The notes under the pieces were generated by a model. It had not been told where the DNA came from. It did no database searches and saw only the letters and a program-made list of their open reading frames with translations. DNA of 64,000 nt from Actinomadura macrotermitis (lineage in GTDB: Bacteria > Actinomycetota > Actinomycetes > Streptosporangiales > Streptosporangiaceae), in the NCBI RefSeq assembly GCF_009604375.1, contig NZ_WEGH01000002.1, positions 520,073 through 584,072 of the forward strand. Reading direction: 5' to 3'. This document shows positions 1 to 8,415 of this stretch, piece by piece. A program made the translations under genes and the position numbers. Numbering within the stretch: position 1 is the first letter of the stretch; each line of letters starts with the position of its first letter.

Positions 1-612
1 CCCGGCGGCGGCGAGGTCGAACAGCTCCCCGGCGATGCGCTCGCGCGCCAGGTCGACGTCGTAGCGGCGCTGCCCTTCGGACAGGGACGGGTGCAGCTCG
101 GCGGTCTCGGCGTCGACGAGGTAGGCGGCGAACGCGCCCGCGTCGAAGCGGAACAGCACGTTCGACAACGAGCAGTCGCCCCACATGAACCCGGCCAGGT
201 GCAGCCGGGCCAGCAGCTCCACCAGGGCGTCCAGCAGCCGGTCGGCGGGCTCGGCGCGGGGCGCGGTGAACAGCGACCGGTAGGAGCTGGAGTGGTCCAG
301 GAAGCGGGTCACCAGGATCGCGTCGACGTCGCCGGGCCGGTCCACCACGACCCCGACCGCCTCGACCGCGGGCAGGCCGAGCTCGCGCAGCCGCCGCAGC
401 AGCCGGTGCTCGCGGCGGGCCAGCCGGTCCGCCAGCTCCTTCAGCGCGTAGACCCGGCCGCCCTCGGAGACGAACCGCACCACGTGCCGCGACAGGCCGC
501 GCCGGCGGATCTCCACCAGCCGGTCGTCGGCCCACTCCGCCAGCGGCTCCCGCCACGGCAGGTCCAGCAGGCCGGCCGCGGCCTCGGCCGGCGGGCTGAA
601 GACGAAGTGCAT
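1..612 (-). CDS. DUF4032/LPS-kinase-like protein, 3' part missing
   Basis: The first 204 codons of a protein whose remainder lies beyond the window edge. It reads as a degenerate small-molecule or protein kinase fold. A lysine in YALKE (about residue 58) could be the ATP-binding lysine. GDCSLSN (145-151) matches a kinase catalytic loop with D146 and N151. LVDAE (165-169) takes the place of a DFG motif. The ATG at 612 lies 2 bp after the stop of the ABC ATPase gene, so it should be the last gene of the sugar importer operon. Actinobacterial DUF4032 proteins have this architecture. The substrate is unknown; phosphorylating an imported sugar would fit the position but is inference. Confidence 0.75.
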   Translation of the reverse strand, partial: MHFVFSPPAEAAAGLLDLPWREPLAEWADDRLVEIRRRGLSRHVVRFVSEGGRVYALKELADRLARREHRLLRRLRELGLPAVEAVGVVVDRPGDVDAILVTRFLDHSSSYRSLFTAPRAEPADRLLDALVELLARLHLAGFMWGDCSLSNVLFRFDAGAFAAYLVDAETAELHPSLSEGQRRYDVDLARERIAGELFDLAAAG

Positions 613-614
613 CG

Positions 615-1859
615 CTACCCGGGCGCGTCCTGCCGGGCGCCGCGCTGGGAGAGCCGGACGCGTTCGGCGTGCCGGCCGAGCTCGGCGACGCGCTCCTCGT
701 CGCGGGTCAGGTTCTCGCCCGTCGCCGGGTCGAAGATGTGCAGCCTGCCGGTGTCGACCCACAGCTCGGCCTCGTCGCCGGCGGCGATGAGGCTGGCGGC
801 GTCCAGCGCGACCACGGCCTGGGTGCGCAGCTGGTCGCCGTCCAGCTCCCGCGACAGCTCGCGCAGCTGCGCGGCGAGGTCGGCGGGCGCCTCGTAGGGG
901 ACGTAGGCGAACTGCTCGTTGCCGAGCCACTCGGTGACGTCCACCCGGGCCCGCACCGTCTGGCCCGTCGCGCGCTTGTCGGCGCCGACCAGGGAGGCGT
1001 CCTCGAAGGCCTCGGGGCGGATGCCGACCAGCACCACCTCGCGCCCGGCGGCCGCCGCCGCCTTGGCCGGGTCGCGCAGGTCCAGCCGGCCGAGCGGCGT
1101 CACCAGCTGCGTCCCCTCCACCGACGCGGGCAGGAAGTTCATCGACGGCGAGCCGATGAACCCGGCCACGAACAGGTTGACGGGCTGCTCGTACAGCTCG
1201 CGCGGGCTGCCGACCTGCTGCAGCACGCCCTTGCGCAGCACCGCGACGCGGTCGCCGAGCGTCATCGCCTCGGTCTGGTCGTGCGTGACGTACACGGTGG
1301 TGACGCCGAGGCGGCGCTGCAGCCGGGCGATCTCGGTGCGCATCTGGCCGCGCAGCTTGGCGTCCAGGTTCGACAAAGGCTCGTCGAACAGGAACGCGTC
1401 GGCCTGCCGGACGATCGCGCGGCCCATCGCGACGCGCTGCCGCTGCCCGCCCGACAGGTTCGCGGGCTTGCGCTCCAGGTGCTCGGTCAGCTCCAGCAGC
1501 CCGGCGGTCTCGGTGACGCGGCGGCGCACCTCCTCGTCGGGCGTCTTGGCGAGCCGCAGCGGGAACGCGATGTTCTCGAAGACGGTGAGGTGCGGGTAGA
1601 GCGCGTAGTTCTGGAAGACCATCGACAGGTTGCGCTGCCGCGGCGCGACGGTGTTGACGACCTTGTCGCCGATGCGCATCTCGCCGGAGGTGATGTCCTC
1701 CAGCCCGACGATCATCCGCAGCAGGGTGGACTTGCCGCAGCCCGACGGCCCGACCAGGATCATGAACTCGCCGTCCTGCACGTCCAGGGAGACGTCGTTC
1801 ACGGCCGGGAAGCCGTCGCCGTACTTCTTGACGATGTTGCTCATGGTGATGGCGGCCAT
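615..1859 (-). CDS. sugC: Sugar ABC transporter ATP-binding protein (MalK/SugC type)
   Basis: This is the ATPase subunit of a carbohydrate importer, acting on the inner membrane face. Walker A is GPSGCGKST (37-45), the signature is LSGGQ (135-139), Walker B is FLFDE (156-160), and the switch histidine is in VYVTHD. At 414 residues it has the C-terminal TOBE-type regulatory half of MalK/MsmK/UgpC proteins and is slightly longer than the usual 360-400. It sits 10 bp after the second permease gene. Such ATPases may serve several importers, but the complete set of partners here suggests a dedicated role. The symbol is by analogy with LpqY-SugABC. Confidence 0.92.
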   Translation of the reverse strand: MAAITMSNIVKKYGDGFPAVNDVSLDVQDGEFMILVGPSGCGKSTLLRMIVGLEDITSGEMRIGDKVVNTVAPRQRNLSMVFQNYALYPHLTVFENIAFPLRLAKTPDEEVRRRVTETAGLLELTEHLERKPANLSGGQRQRVAMGRAIVRQADAFLFDEPLSNLDAKLRGQMRTEIARLQRRLGVTTVYVTHDQTEAMTLGDRVAVLRKGVLQQVGSPRELYEQPVNLFVAGFIGSPSMNFLPASVEGTQLVTPLGRLDLRDPAKAAAAAGREVVLVGIRPEAFEDASLVGADKRATGQTVRARVDVTEWLGNEQFAYVPYEAPADLAAQLRELSRELDGDQLRTQAVVALDAASLIAAGDEAELWVDTGRLHIFDPATGENLTRDEERVAELGRHAERVRLSQRGARQDAPG

Positions 1860-1869
1860 GCCGGCTCCC

Positions 1870-2700
1870 CTATCCCTTGACGGCGCCGGACGTCAGCCCG
1901 GCGACGATGCGGCGCTGGAACAGCAGGACGATGACGACGACCGGGACGGTGACCACCACGGCCGCCGCGCAGATCGCCGTCGTGGGCTGCTCGAACTGCG
2001 ACTCGCCGCTGAAGAACGCCAGCGCCGCCGGGACGGGCCGGGCGTTGCCGGTGGAGGTCAGCGAGATGCCGAACACGAAGTCGTTCCAGCAGAAGAAGAA
2101 GGTGAGGATCGCGGCGGTGAACACCCCGGGCGCCGCCAGCGGCACGATGACCTTGCGGAACGCCTGCCAGCTGGTGGCGCCGTCGACCTGCGCGGCCTGC
2201 TCCATCTCCCAGGGGATCTCGCGGAAGAACGCCGACAGCGTCCAGATCGCCAGCGGCAGCGCGAACGAGATGTAGGGGATGATCAGGCCCGGCCAGGTGT
2301 CGTAGAGGCCGATGTCGCGCCACAGGTTGAACAGCGGCCCGACCAGCGACACCACCGGGAACATCGCGATGGCGAGCGCGAACGACAGGATGATCTTCTT
2401 GCCGGGGAAGTCCAGCCGGGCGATGGCGTAGGCGACCAGCGTCGCGAACACCACCCCGACGAAGGTCGCGATCAGCGAGATGCCGATCGAGTTGATCAGG
2501 GCCGAGGTGAACAGGTCGGTCGCGAAGACCGTGTGGTAGTTCTCCCAGGTCCACTTCTTCGGCAGGAACCGGTGCACGTTGCCGATCTCGCCGGGCTGCT
2601 TGAACGACAGCATCACGATCCACAGCACCGGGAACAGCGCCCACACCAGGATGACCGCCGAGACGGCGATCCACAGCGCCTTCGAGCGGGCCGACTCCAT
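1870..2700 (-). CDS. sugB: Carbohydrate ABC transporter permease (MalG/SugB type)
   Basis: An inner-membrane permease of 276 residues with about six hydrophobic segments, the first at residues 10-30. The cytoplasmic EAA loop that docks with the ATPase lies at about 165-185 and contains EMEQAAQVDGATSW. The ATG overlaps the stop of the upstream permease as TGATG, so translation is probably coupled. Length and motif placement are standard for the MalG branch. Within the set it should pair with the upstream MalF-type subunit. Confidence 0.9.
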   Translation of the reverse strand: MESARSKALWIAVSAVILVWALFPVLWIVMLSFKQPGEIGNVHRFLPKKWTWENYHTVFATDLFTSALINSIGISLIATFVGVVFATLVAYAIARLDFPGKKIILSFALAIAMFPVVSLVGPLFNLWRDIGLYDTWPGLIIPYISFALPLAIWTLSAFFREIPWEMEQAAQVDGATSWQAFRKVIVPLAAPGVFTAAILTFFFCWNDFVFGISLTSTGNARPVPAALAFFSGESQFEQPTTAICAAAVVVTVPVVVIVLLFQRRIVAGLTSGAVKG

Positions 2701-3620
2701 CAGCGGTCACTCCTCACCTGGGACAGGTCCACCCGGAACCCCTTGATGAAGACCGCGGCGATCAGCACCACCGACAGGAACAGCAGCACCCCGACCGCGT
2801 CGCCGAGCCCGATCGCGGTGCGGCTGATGGTCTGCCGGTAGGTCAGGAACGACAGGGTCTCGGTCTTCTGCTGGCCGGCCGTCATCACGAACACGTTGTC
2901 GAAGATGCGCCAGGCGTCCAGGGTGCGGAACAGCACCGCCACCATGATCGCCGCGCGCATGTTGGGGATCGTCACCTTCCACAGCCGCTGCCAGGCGGTC
3001 GCGCCGTCCACCGTCGCGGCCTCGCCGAGGTCGCCGGGCACCTGGGCCAGGCCCGCCAGGAGCAGCAGCGACACGAACGGGGTCGTCTTCCAGATCTCCG
3101 ACACGATGATGACGAACAGCGACGACCAGCGGCCGGAGAACCAGGCGTAGTCGCCGAGGCCGAACCAGGAGTTGACGAACCCCGACTGCAGGTCGAAGGC
3201 GTACTTCCAGGCGAACGCCGAGATCACCGTGACGATGCCGTAGGGCAGCAGGATCGCGGTGCGCACGGTGCGCCGGCCGAAGATCGCCTTGTGCATGACC
3301 AGCGCCAGCCCGAAGCCGATCACGATCTCCACCGCGACCGTGCAGAAGGTGATGATGAACGTGGTGAACACGTCCTGCCAGAACAGGCCGTCGGTCAGCG
3401 CGGTGACGTAGTTGCCGAACCAGACGAAGCGCTTGTCGTCGGGCGCGGTGAGCCGGTAGCTGAACAGCGACAGGTACAGGGCGTTGCACAGCGGGTAGGC
3501 GGTGACCAGCAGCATCACCAGCACGGCGGGCGCCGACAGCAGCAGCCCGAGCCGCCGCTCGGCGCGGCTGCGGTCGGTGGTCGCGGCGGGCGCCGGCGGC
3601 GCCGCCTGCACAGCGGTCAT
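2700..3620 (-). CDS. sugA: Carbohydrate ABC transporter permease (MalF/SugA type)
   Basis: This 306-residue permease has a short soluble N-terminus and six or so membrane helices. The phrases LPYGIVTVISAF, EIWKTTPF and LLLLAGLAQVPGDL, and the EAA-like VDGATAWQRLWKV, resemble mycobacterial SugA of the trehalose importer as I remember it. The start was placed at the ATG at 3620. The frame stays open upstream, but that stretch is arginine-rich, lies inside the binding-protein gene and looks like a shadow. There is a 13-bp gap from the binding-protein stop. Substrate assignment to trehalose or a related disaccharide is inference. Confidence 0.88.
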   Translation of the reverse strand: MTAVQAAPPAPAATTDRSRAERRLGLLLSAPAVLVMLLVTAYPLCNALYLSLFSYRLTAPDDKRFVWFGNYVTALTDGLFWQDVFTTFIITFCTVAVEIVIGFGLALVMHKAIFGRRTVRTAILLPYGIVTVISAFAWKYAFDLQSGFVNSWFGLGDYAWFSGRWSSLFVIIVSEIWKTTPFVSLLLLAGLAQVPGDLGEAATVDGATAWQRLWKVTIPNMRAAIMVAVLFRTLDAWRIFDNVFVMTAGQQKTETLSFLTYRQTISRTAIGLGDAVGVLLFLSVVLIAAVFIKGFRVDLSQVRSDR

Positions 3621-3633
3621 GTCCCCTGCCTCC

Positions 3634-4947
3634 TCACAGCAGCGCCTCGTCGCGCAGGACCTGGCGGATGAAGGTGGCCGACCGGCCCGGCGTGGTGTTC
3701 GGGTCCACCGACGCCGGCGGGTGCCAGCGGCTCTGCACGGCGCCCGACACGTCGGTGTAGTACGGCGTGATGGGACGCGGCGCGGCACTGTTGATCGAGT
3801 CGCGGATCAGCGCCGCCATCGGGAACTCCCTGACCACCTCGGGGTCGTCGAAGACCTCGGGGCGCGCGGCCGGGTTGCCCGAGTCGAGCATGTACTTCTT
3901 CATGTTCTCGGTGGAGGTGATGCACTTGACCGCCTCGACCGCGAAGGTGTTCCTGTACTTGCCGTAGGCGCCGATGCCGAGCTCGATGCCGCCGAACGGC
4001 GGCCTGCTCTCCTGGCCGGGGACGGCCCGCGGGTAGCGGGCCCAGCCGAGGTCGCCCGGAATGCTCTTGCTGATCACGCCGTCCTTGGCGTCGCCGTTCT
4101 CGGCGCGCCAGATGTAGCCCCAGTTGACCATGAAGCCGCCGCGCGGGCCGTTCAGCAGCGCGCGGGTCTGCTCCTCGATGTCGGTGGACAGCGTCGGGCT
4201 GGCCGCCTTGGAGTGCGCCAGCCTTGAGATGATCGCCGCGGCCTGCCGGCCCGCTGGGGAGCCGATCTCGATGGAGGCGTCGTCGCCCTTCTCGGCGTTG
4301 CCGATGATCCGCCCGCCGGACGAGGCGATCAGGGCGTTCACCCAGACCATGTAGCCCTCGTACTTGTTGCCCTGGGCGCCGACGGTGGTGCCGGTCCGCA
4401 CCGCCGCGTCGATCATCTTGTCCCAGGTGAAGTCGGGCGCCGCCGGGTCGACACCGGCCCTCTTGGCGACCGACTTGCGGTACCACAGGACCTGGGTGTT
4501 GGCCCAGAACGGGGCGGCGTAGAGCCTGCCCTCCCAGGTGGAGTTCTGCACCGCCGCCGGGAACACGCCCTGGGTGAACTGCCGGCTCTCCTCCGGCGCG
4601 AACGGGCGCAGGAACCTGGCGTTCGCGGCCTCGGCGACGAACACCGGGTCCAGGCTCATGATGTCCAGGCCCGAGTCCTTGGCGGCGAGCCGCCGGATGA
4701 GCTGCTCGCGCTGCGCCGTCGCGTCGTTCGGCAGCACCGACGTGCCGATCCGGTACCGGCCGCCCGCCTTCTGGGTGCAGGCCGCGGCGAGCCGCGCCTG
4801 GCCGCCGTCGTCGGGGTTGGTGTACCACCGCAGGGTGGGGGCGCCGCCGCCGCTGGAGCACGCGGCCAGGCCGCCCGCCGTCAGGGCCAGTGCCAGCGCG
4901 CCGCGGATGCGGCGGCCGGGGCCGCGGTACCTCGCTCGCTCGACCAT
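3634..4947 (-). CDS. lpqY: Extracellular sugar-binding lipoprotein (LpqY-like)
   Basis: The solute receptor of the importer, 437 residues. An arginine-rich n-region and hydrophobic core lead to a lipobox LAAC with the lipidated Cys at residue 30, so it should be anchored outside the membrane. The mature start, with RWYTNPDDGG followed by RLAAKDSGLDIMSLD, is typical of family-1 binding proteins and close to LpqY. The ATG at 4947 follows a GGGAGG ribosome site. The frame is open further upstream to 5097, but nothing there resembles a signal peptide. It is the first gene of the importer operon, divergent from amt. Confidence 0.88.
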   Translation of the reverse strand: MVERARYRGPGRRIRGALALALTAGGLAACSSGGGAPTLRWYTNPDDGGQARLAAACTQKAGGRYRIGTSVLPNDATAQREQLIRRLAAKDSGLDIMSLDPVFVAEAANARFLRPFAPEESRQFTQGVFPAAVQNSTWEGRLYAAPFWANTQVLWYRKSVAKRAGVDPAAPDFTWDKMIDAAVRTGTTVGAQGNKYEGYMVWVNALIASSGGRIIGNAEKGDDASIEIGSPAGRQAAAIISRLAHSKAASPTLSTDIEEQTRALLNGPRGGFMVNWGYIWRAENGDAKDGVISKSIPGDLGWARYPRAVPGQESRPPFGGIELGIGAYGKYRNTFAVEAVKCITSTENMKKYMLDSGNPAARPEVFDDPEVVREFPMAALIRDSINSAAPRPITPYYTDVSGAVQSRWHPPASVDPNTTPGRSATFIRQVLRDEALL

Positions 4948-5072
4948 CGGGCCTCCCGAAGCGTCCTGCCACCTGCGGACACTTCGCCGGACCGCATGCG
5001 TGGCGGGGCCGGTTTCCATCAGAACACCGGACAACGACGCTGTCGAGGGTCGATACCCGGCGTGCGTGGAAC

Positions 5073-5128
5073 GCAACACAGTCGAAACACGAAACACGCC
5101 GGAAACAGAACGGCATACGCCCCGAAAC
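5073..5128 (+). promoter_or_regulatory. Candidate GlnR operator upstream of amt
   Basis: GAAAC pentamers occur at 5084, 5091, 5102 and 5124. GCAAC at 5073 sits exactly 11 bp before the one at 5084. GAAAC-n6-GAAAC spans 5091-5106, and the 5124 copy is in the same 11-bp register. Actinobacterial GlnR boxes alternate GTnAC-like and GAAAC-like half sites with 6-bp gaps, and amt genes are classic GlnR targets. The GTnAC halves are imperfect here, so this is a candidate only. Confidence 0.45.
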
Positions 5129-5175
5129 GGGCACCGGTGATTCTCGGGCGAACGCCGACCCCCGAAGGAGCCGAC

Positions 5176-6492
5176 GTGCCCTCCACGATCGACGCCGGTG
5201 CCACCGCCTGGCTGCTGGCCAGCACCGCCCTGGTCCTGCTGATGACCCCCGGGCTCGCCCTGTTCTACGGCGGCATGGTGCGCGCCAAGAGCACCCTCAA
5301 CATGATCATGATGAGCCTGGTCGCGATCGCGCTCGTCACCGTCGTCTGGCTCGCCGCCGGCTACAGCCTGGTCTTCGGCGCCGACCTCGGCGGCCTCGGC
5401 CTGCTCGGCGGCCTAGACCACCTCGGCCTCGCCGGCATCACCCCCGGCACCGCGCACGGCAAGGTGCCCGAGCTGCTGTTCGCCACCTTCCAGCTCACCT
5501 TCGCGATCCTGACGGCCGCGCTCATCAGCGGCGCCATCGCCGACCGGGCGAAGTTCTCCGCCTGGATGGTCTTCGTGCCGGCGTGGGCGCTGCTGGTCTA
5601 CGTCCCGATCGCGCACTGGGTGTGGGGGCCGGGCGGCTGGATCGCCGGCCTCGGCGCGCTGGACTACGCGGGCGGCCTCGTCGTGGAGATCGCCTCGGGC
5701 GCGTCCGGCCTCGCCATGGCCCTGGTCCTCGGCCCGCGCATCGGGTTCCGCAAGGAGGCCATGCGGCCGCACAACCTGCCGATGGTGCTGCTCGGCGTCG
5801 GGCTGCTCTGGTTCGGCTGGTTCGGGTTCAACGCCGGCTCCGCCCTCGACGCCAACGGCACCGCCGCCGCGGTCTTCCTCAACACCCTGGTCGCCGGCTG
5901 CACCGGCCTGCTCGGCTGGCTGCTGGTCGAGCAGCGCCGCGACGGCCACCCCACCACGTTCGGCGCCGCCTCCGGCGTCGTCGCCGGCCTCGTCGCGATC
6001 ACCCCGTCGTGCGGCTCGGTCAACGTGCTCGGCGCGCTGGCCGTCGGGCTCGTCGCGGGCGTCGTCTGCTCGTTCGCGGTCGGCTGGAAGCTGCGCTTCG
6101 GCTACGACGACTCGCTCGACGTCGTCGGCGTGCACCTGGTCGGCGGCATCGTCGGCACCGTGCTGATCGGCCTGCTCGCCGCGCACGTCATGACCGGCGG
6201 CGCGCAGGGCCTGCTGTTCGGCGGCGGCCTCGGCCAGCTCGGCAAGCAGGCCGTCGCGGCCCTGGCCGTCGGCGCCTACGCCTTCACCGTCACCTACGGG
6301 CTCGGCAAGCTGCTGGACCGCCTCATGGGCTTCCGGGTGTCGGCCGAGGACGAGAACACCGGCGTCGACCTCGCCCTGCACGCCGAGACGGCCTACGAGC
6401 ACGGCGTCCTCGGCCACGCGTCGCCGATCGGCGGCGCCGTGCCGCTCGGCCGGCCGATGCCCGCGCCGGGCGTCCCCGGCGCGGGCGGCTGA
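5176..6492 (+). CDS. amt: Ammonium transporter
   Basis: A 438-residue Amt/MEP channel protein with about eleven membrane helices. The first helix carries the family motif MTPGLALFYGGMVRAKSTLN. Also present are the conserved FNAGSAL segment, the pore histidine region DVVGVHLVGG, and a conserved C-terminal tail in which GVDLALHAETAYE contacts PII proteins in the family. The start is the GTG at 5176, 5 bp after AAGGAG; an upstream in-frame ATG at 4996 lies in promoter DNA. No glnK or glnD follows, unlike the common amt-glnK-glnD operon. Its stop abuts that of the convergent lipoprotein gene. Confidence 0.95.
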   Translation: MPSTIDAGATAWLLASTALVLLMTPGLALFYGGMVRAKSTLNMIMMSLVAIALVTVVWLAAGYSLVFGADLGGLGLLGGLDHLGLAGITPGTAHGKVPELLFATFQLTFAILTAALISGAIADRAKFSAWMVFVPAWALLVYVPIAHWVWGPGGWIAGLGALDYAGGLVVEIASGASGLAMALVLGPRIGFRKEAMRPHNLPMVLLGVGLLWFGWFGFNAGSALDANGTAAAVFLNTLVAGCTGLLGWLLVEQRRDGHPTTFGAASGVVAGLVAITPSCGSVNVLGALAVGLVAGVVCSFAVGWKLRFGYDDSLDVVGVHLVGGIVGTVLIGLLAAHVMTGGAQGLLFGGGLGQLGKQAVAALAVGAYAFTVTYGLGKLLDRLMGFRVSAEDENTGVDLALHAETAYEHGVLGHASPIGGAVPLGRPMPAPGVPGAGG

Positions 6493-7473
6493 TCAGTAAC
6501 CCCCGCCGTAGCCGCCATTGTCACCGGAGGAGGTCCCCGCGGCCTTCTTGCCTTCGGGAGTGCTGGCGAACCAGACGCCGCCGACGCCCTGCCCCTTGGC
6601 GTCGCCGGGGGCGGCGTCCTTGGCGTAGTAGTACATGGGCCAGCCGTTCACGGTGAGCTGGCACTTGCCGTCGTCCTTGCGCTCGATGAAGTCCACCAGC
6701 TTGCGGTCGACGCCTTCGAGCTTCAGGTGCTTCCAGCCGTTGAACACCACCGGCGGCCAGAGCGCCTTGCAGGCACCGAAGCAGGTGGTGGTGGGCGGCT
6801 TGGCCTTGTCCTTGTCGAACCGGTAGATCGTGCGGCCTTTGCCGTCGGTGAGGATCAGGCCGAGCTTGGGGTCCTGCTTGGCCTTCAGGACCGTCCAGCC
6901 GCTCCAGCGCCGACCGCCCGGCGGCGGCGGTGCCGCAGCCGGCGCGGCGCCGCCGCCCGCCTTCTTGCCGTCGGGCGCACTGGCGTACCAGGTGCCGCCG
7001 ACGCCCTGCCCCTTGGCGTCGCCGGGGCTGACGTCCTTGGCGAACCGGTACAGCGGCCAGCCGCCGAGGGTGACCTGCCACTTGCCGTCCGGCCGCCGGA
7101 CCTTGCCGACCAGGGCCTTGTCGACGCCCTTGACCTCGACGTCGTCCTTGCCGGCCCACACCGGCGGCCACTTCCTGGCGCACGCGTCCTCGCAGGTGGA
7201 GGCGGGCGGCCGGGCGGTGTCGTTGTCGAACCGGTAGAGCGTGCGCCCGTCCCCGTCGGTGACCACCCTGCCGATCCTGGTCACGCTGGCCACCTCCAGC
7301 GTCGTGGCCTGCGGGGCCGGATCGTCCGCAGGCTCCTCGGAGGGCCCGGGCGTCACCTTCGACCCGGCGGCGGCGTTACGCTGCTTGCCGGCCTCCTGCC
7401 CGCACGCGGTGAGGGTGATGCCGGTCGCGGTCAGGACGGCCACGGCGGGGATCGCCCAGCGTCGGATTTCCAT
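6493..7473 (-). CDS. Lipoprotein with two COG4315-type secreted repeats
   Basis: A 326-residue lipoprotein with lipobox LTAC (Cys24). Two copies of a domain follow, each with a V/LTDGxGRTLYRFD strand, a paired-cysteine stretch (TCEDACARKWPPV in copy 1, TCFGACKALWPPV in copy 2), GxWPLY/MYY, and a PGDAKGQGVGG end. This matches the actinobacterial secreted-repeat family (PF03640/COG4315), whose function is unknown although redox or copper roles have been suggested. A Gly/Pro/Ala linker joins the copies. The ATG at 7473 begins a clear signal peptide. It is monocistronic and convergent with amt. Confidence 0.85.
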   Translation of the reverse strand: MEIRRWAIPAVAVLTATGITLTACGQEAGKQRNAAAGSKVTPGPSEEPADDPAPQATTLEVASVTRIGRVVTDGDGRTLYRFDNDTARPPASTCEDACARKWPPVWAGKDDVEVKGVDKALVGKVRRPDGKWQVTLGGWPLYRFAKDVSPGDAKGQGVGGTWYASAPDGKKAGGGAAPAAAPPPPGGRRWSGWTVLKAKQDPKLGLILTDGKGRTIYRFDKDKAKPPTTTCFGACKALWPPVVFNGWKHLKLEGVDRKLVDFIERKDDGKCQLTVNGWPMYYYAKDAAPGDAKGQGVGGVWFASTPEGKKAAGTSSGDNGGYGGGY

Positions 7474-7643
7474 GTCGTGTCCTCTCTCGCTGTCGGTCGA
7501 TCGAGGCGGAGCGGCCGCACCGCCCTCCCGGATCGAGGGGCAGTACGGCGCGACGGCGGGACAGGGTTCACCCCCGCGGGAACCTCCAGGCCGCCCGCCC
7601 CCTCTTACAAGGGGACGGCGAACACCGACAGGAGCACGTGAGC

Positions 7644-8297
7644 ATGGCGAACGACCAGTACCGGGCCGAGGCACCGGGATGCATCCTCTGGCCGCTGCGC
7701 GCCATAGCCCTGGTGATCATGGTCCCGCTGCGGCTGCTGTGGGAGCTGCTGAAACTGGTGGGGCGCGGCGTCGGCTGGGTGCTCGCCCAGTTCTCCCGGT
7801 ACGTGCTGTACCCGCTGGCGGTCGCGCTGGCCTGGCTCTGGAAGACGCTGATCGTCGCGCCGGTCCGCTTCGTCGCGACCCAGATCTACCGCTGGATACT
7901 GCGCCCCATCGGCCTGGCACTCGCCTGGCTGTTCACAGCCCTCATAGTGCCGCCGCTGAAGCTGCTCTACCGCTACGTCCTGGCTCCGCTGGGCCGAGCG
8001 ATCGCCTGGCTCCTGTACACCTTCGTCGTCGTACCGCTGGTAGCCCTGTACCGCTACGTCCTGGCCCCGATCGGCCGCTTCCTCGCCGCCACCTGGGCCC
8101 TCGCCGGCCGCATCCTGGCCTGGACCGGCCGGGTCTTCATCGTGACCCCGTTCCGCTGGCTGTACCGAACGATCCTGACCCCCGTCGGCCACGCCATCCG
8201 GGCAGTGTGGCGGGTCACGGTCGTCGCCCCGTCCCGCTGGGTCGGCCGCAACATCCTCGCCCCGGTGGGCCAGGCCTGCCGAGCCCTCCTCGGCTGA
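7644..8297 (+). CDS. Membrane protein built from a 27-residue hydrophobic repeat
   Basis: A protein of about 217 residues that is hydrophobic and arginine-rich throughout. Repeats begin R-Y/W/T-V/I-L-x-P-L/I/V-G and end near V-V/A-x-P, and at least three copies are exactly 27 residues long. Two other copies are stretched by 4 and 11 residues, and the last is cut short after RNILAPVGQACRALLG. The pattern suggests re-entrant or amphipathic helical hairpins lying on or in the membrane. The ATG at 7644 has AGGAG nine bases upstream; a GTG at 7638 is a less well spaced alternative. It is divergent from the lipoprotein gene. I recognise no named family. Confidence 0.7.
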   Translation: MANDQYRAEAPGCILWPLRAIALVIMVPLRLLWELLKLVGRGVGWVLAQFSRYVLYPLAVALAWLWKTLIVAPVRFVATQIYRWILRPIGLALAWLFTALIVPPLKLLYRYVLAPLGRAIAWLLYTFVVVPLVALYRYVLAPIGRFLAATWALAGRILAWTGRVFIVTPFRWLYRTILTPVGHAIRAVWRVTVVAPSRWVGRNILAPVGQACRALLG

Positions 8298-8415
8298 ACA
8301 TACTCACCCCACCCTGAGTACCAGCACGGATACCGTCCACCCACCGCACCCGGAAAGCTGTGACCTGCGCGGGTACCGAACGGGGGCACCCGCGCCCCAC
8401 AGCAGGACGGAGCCC

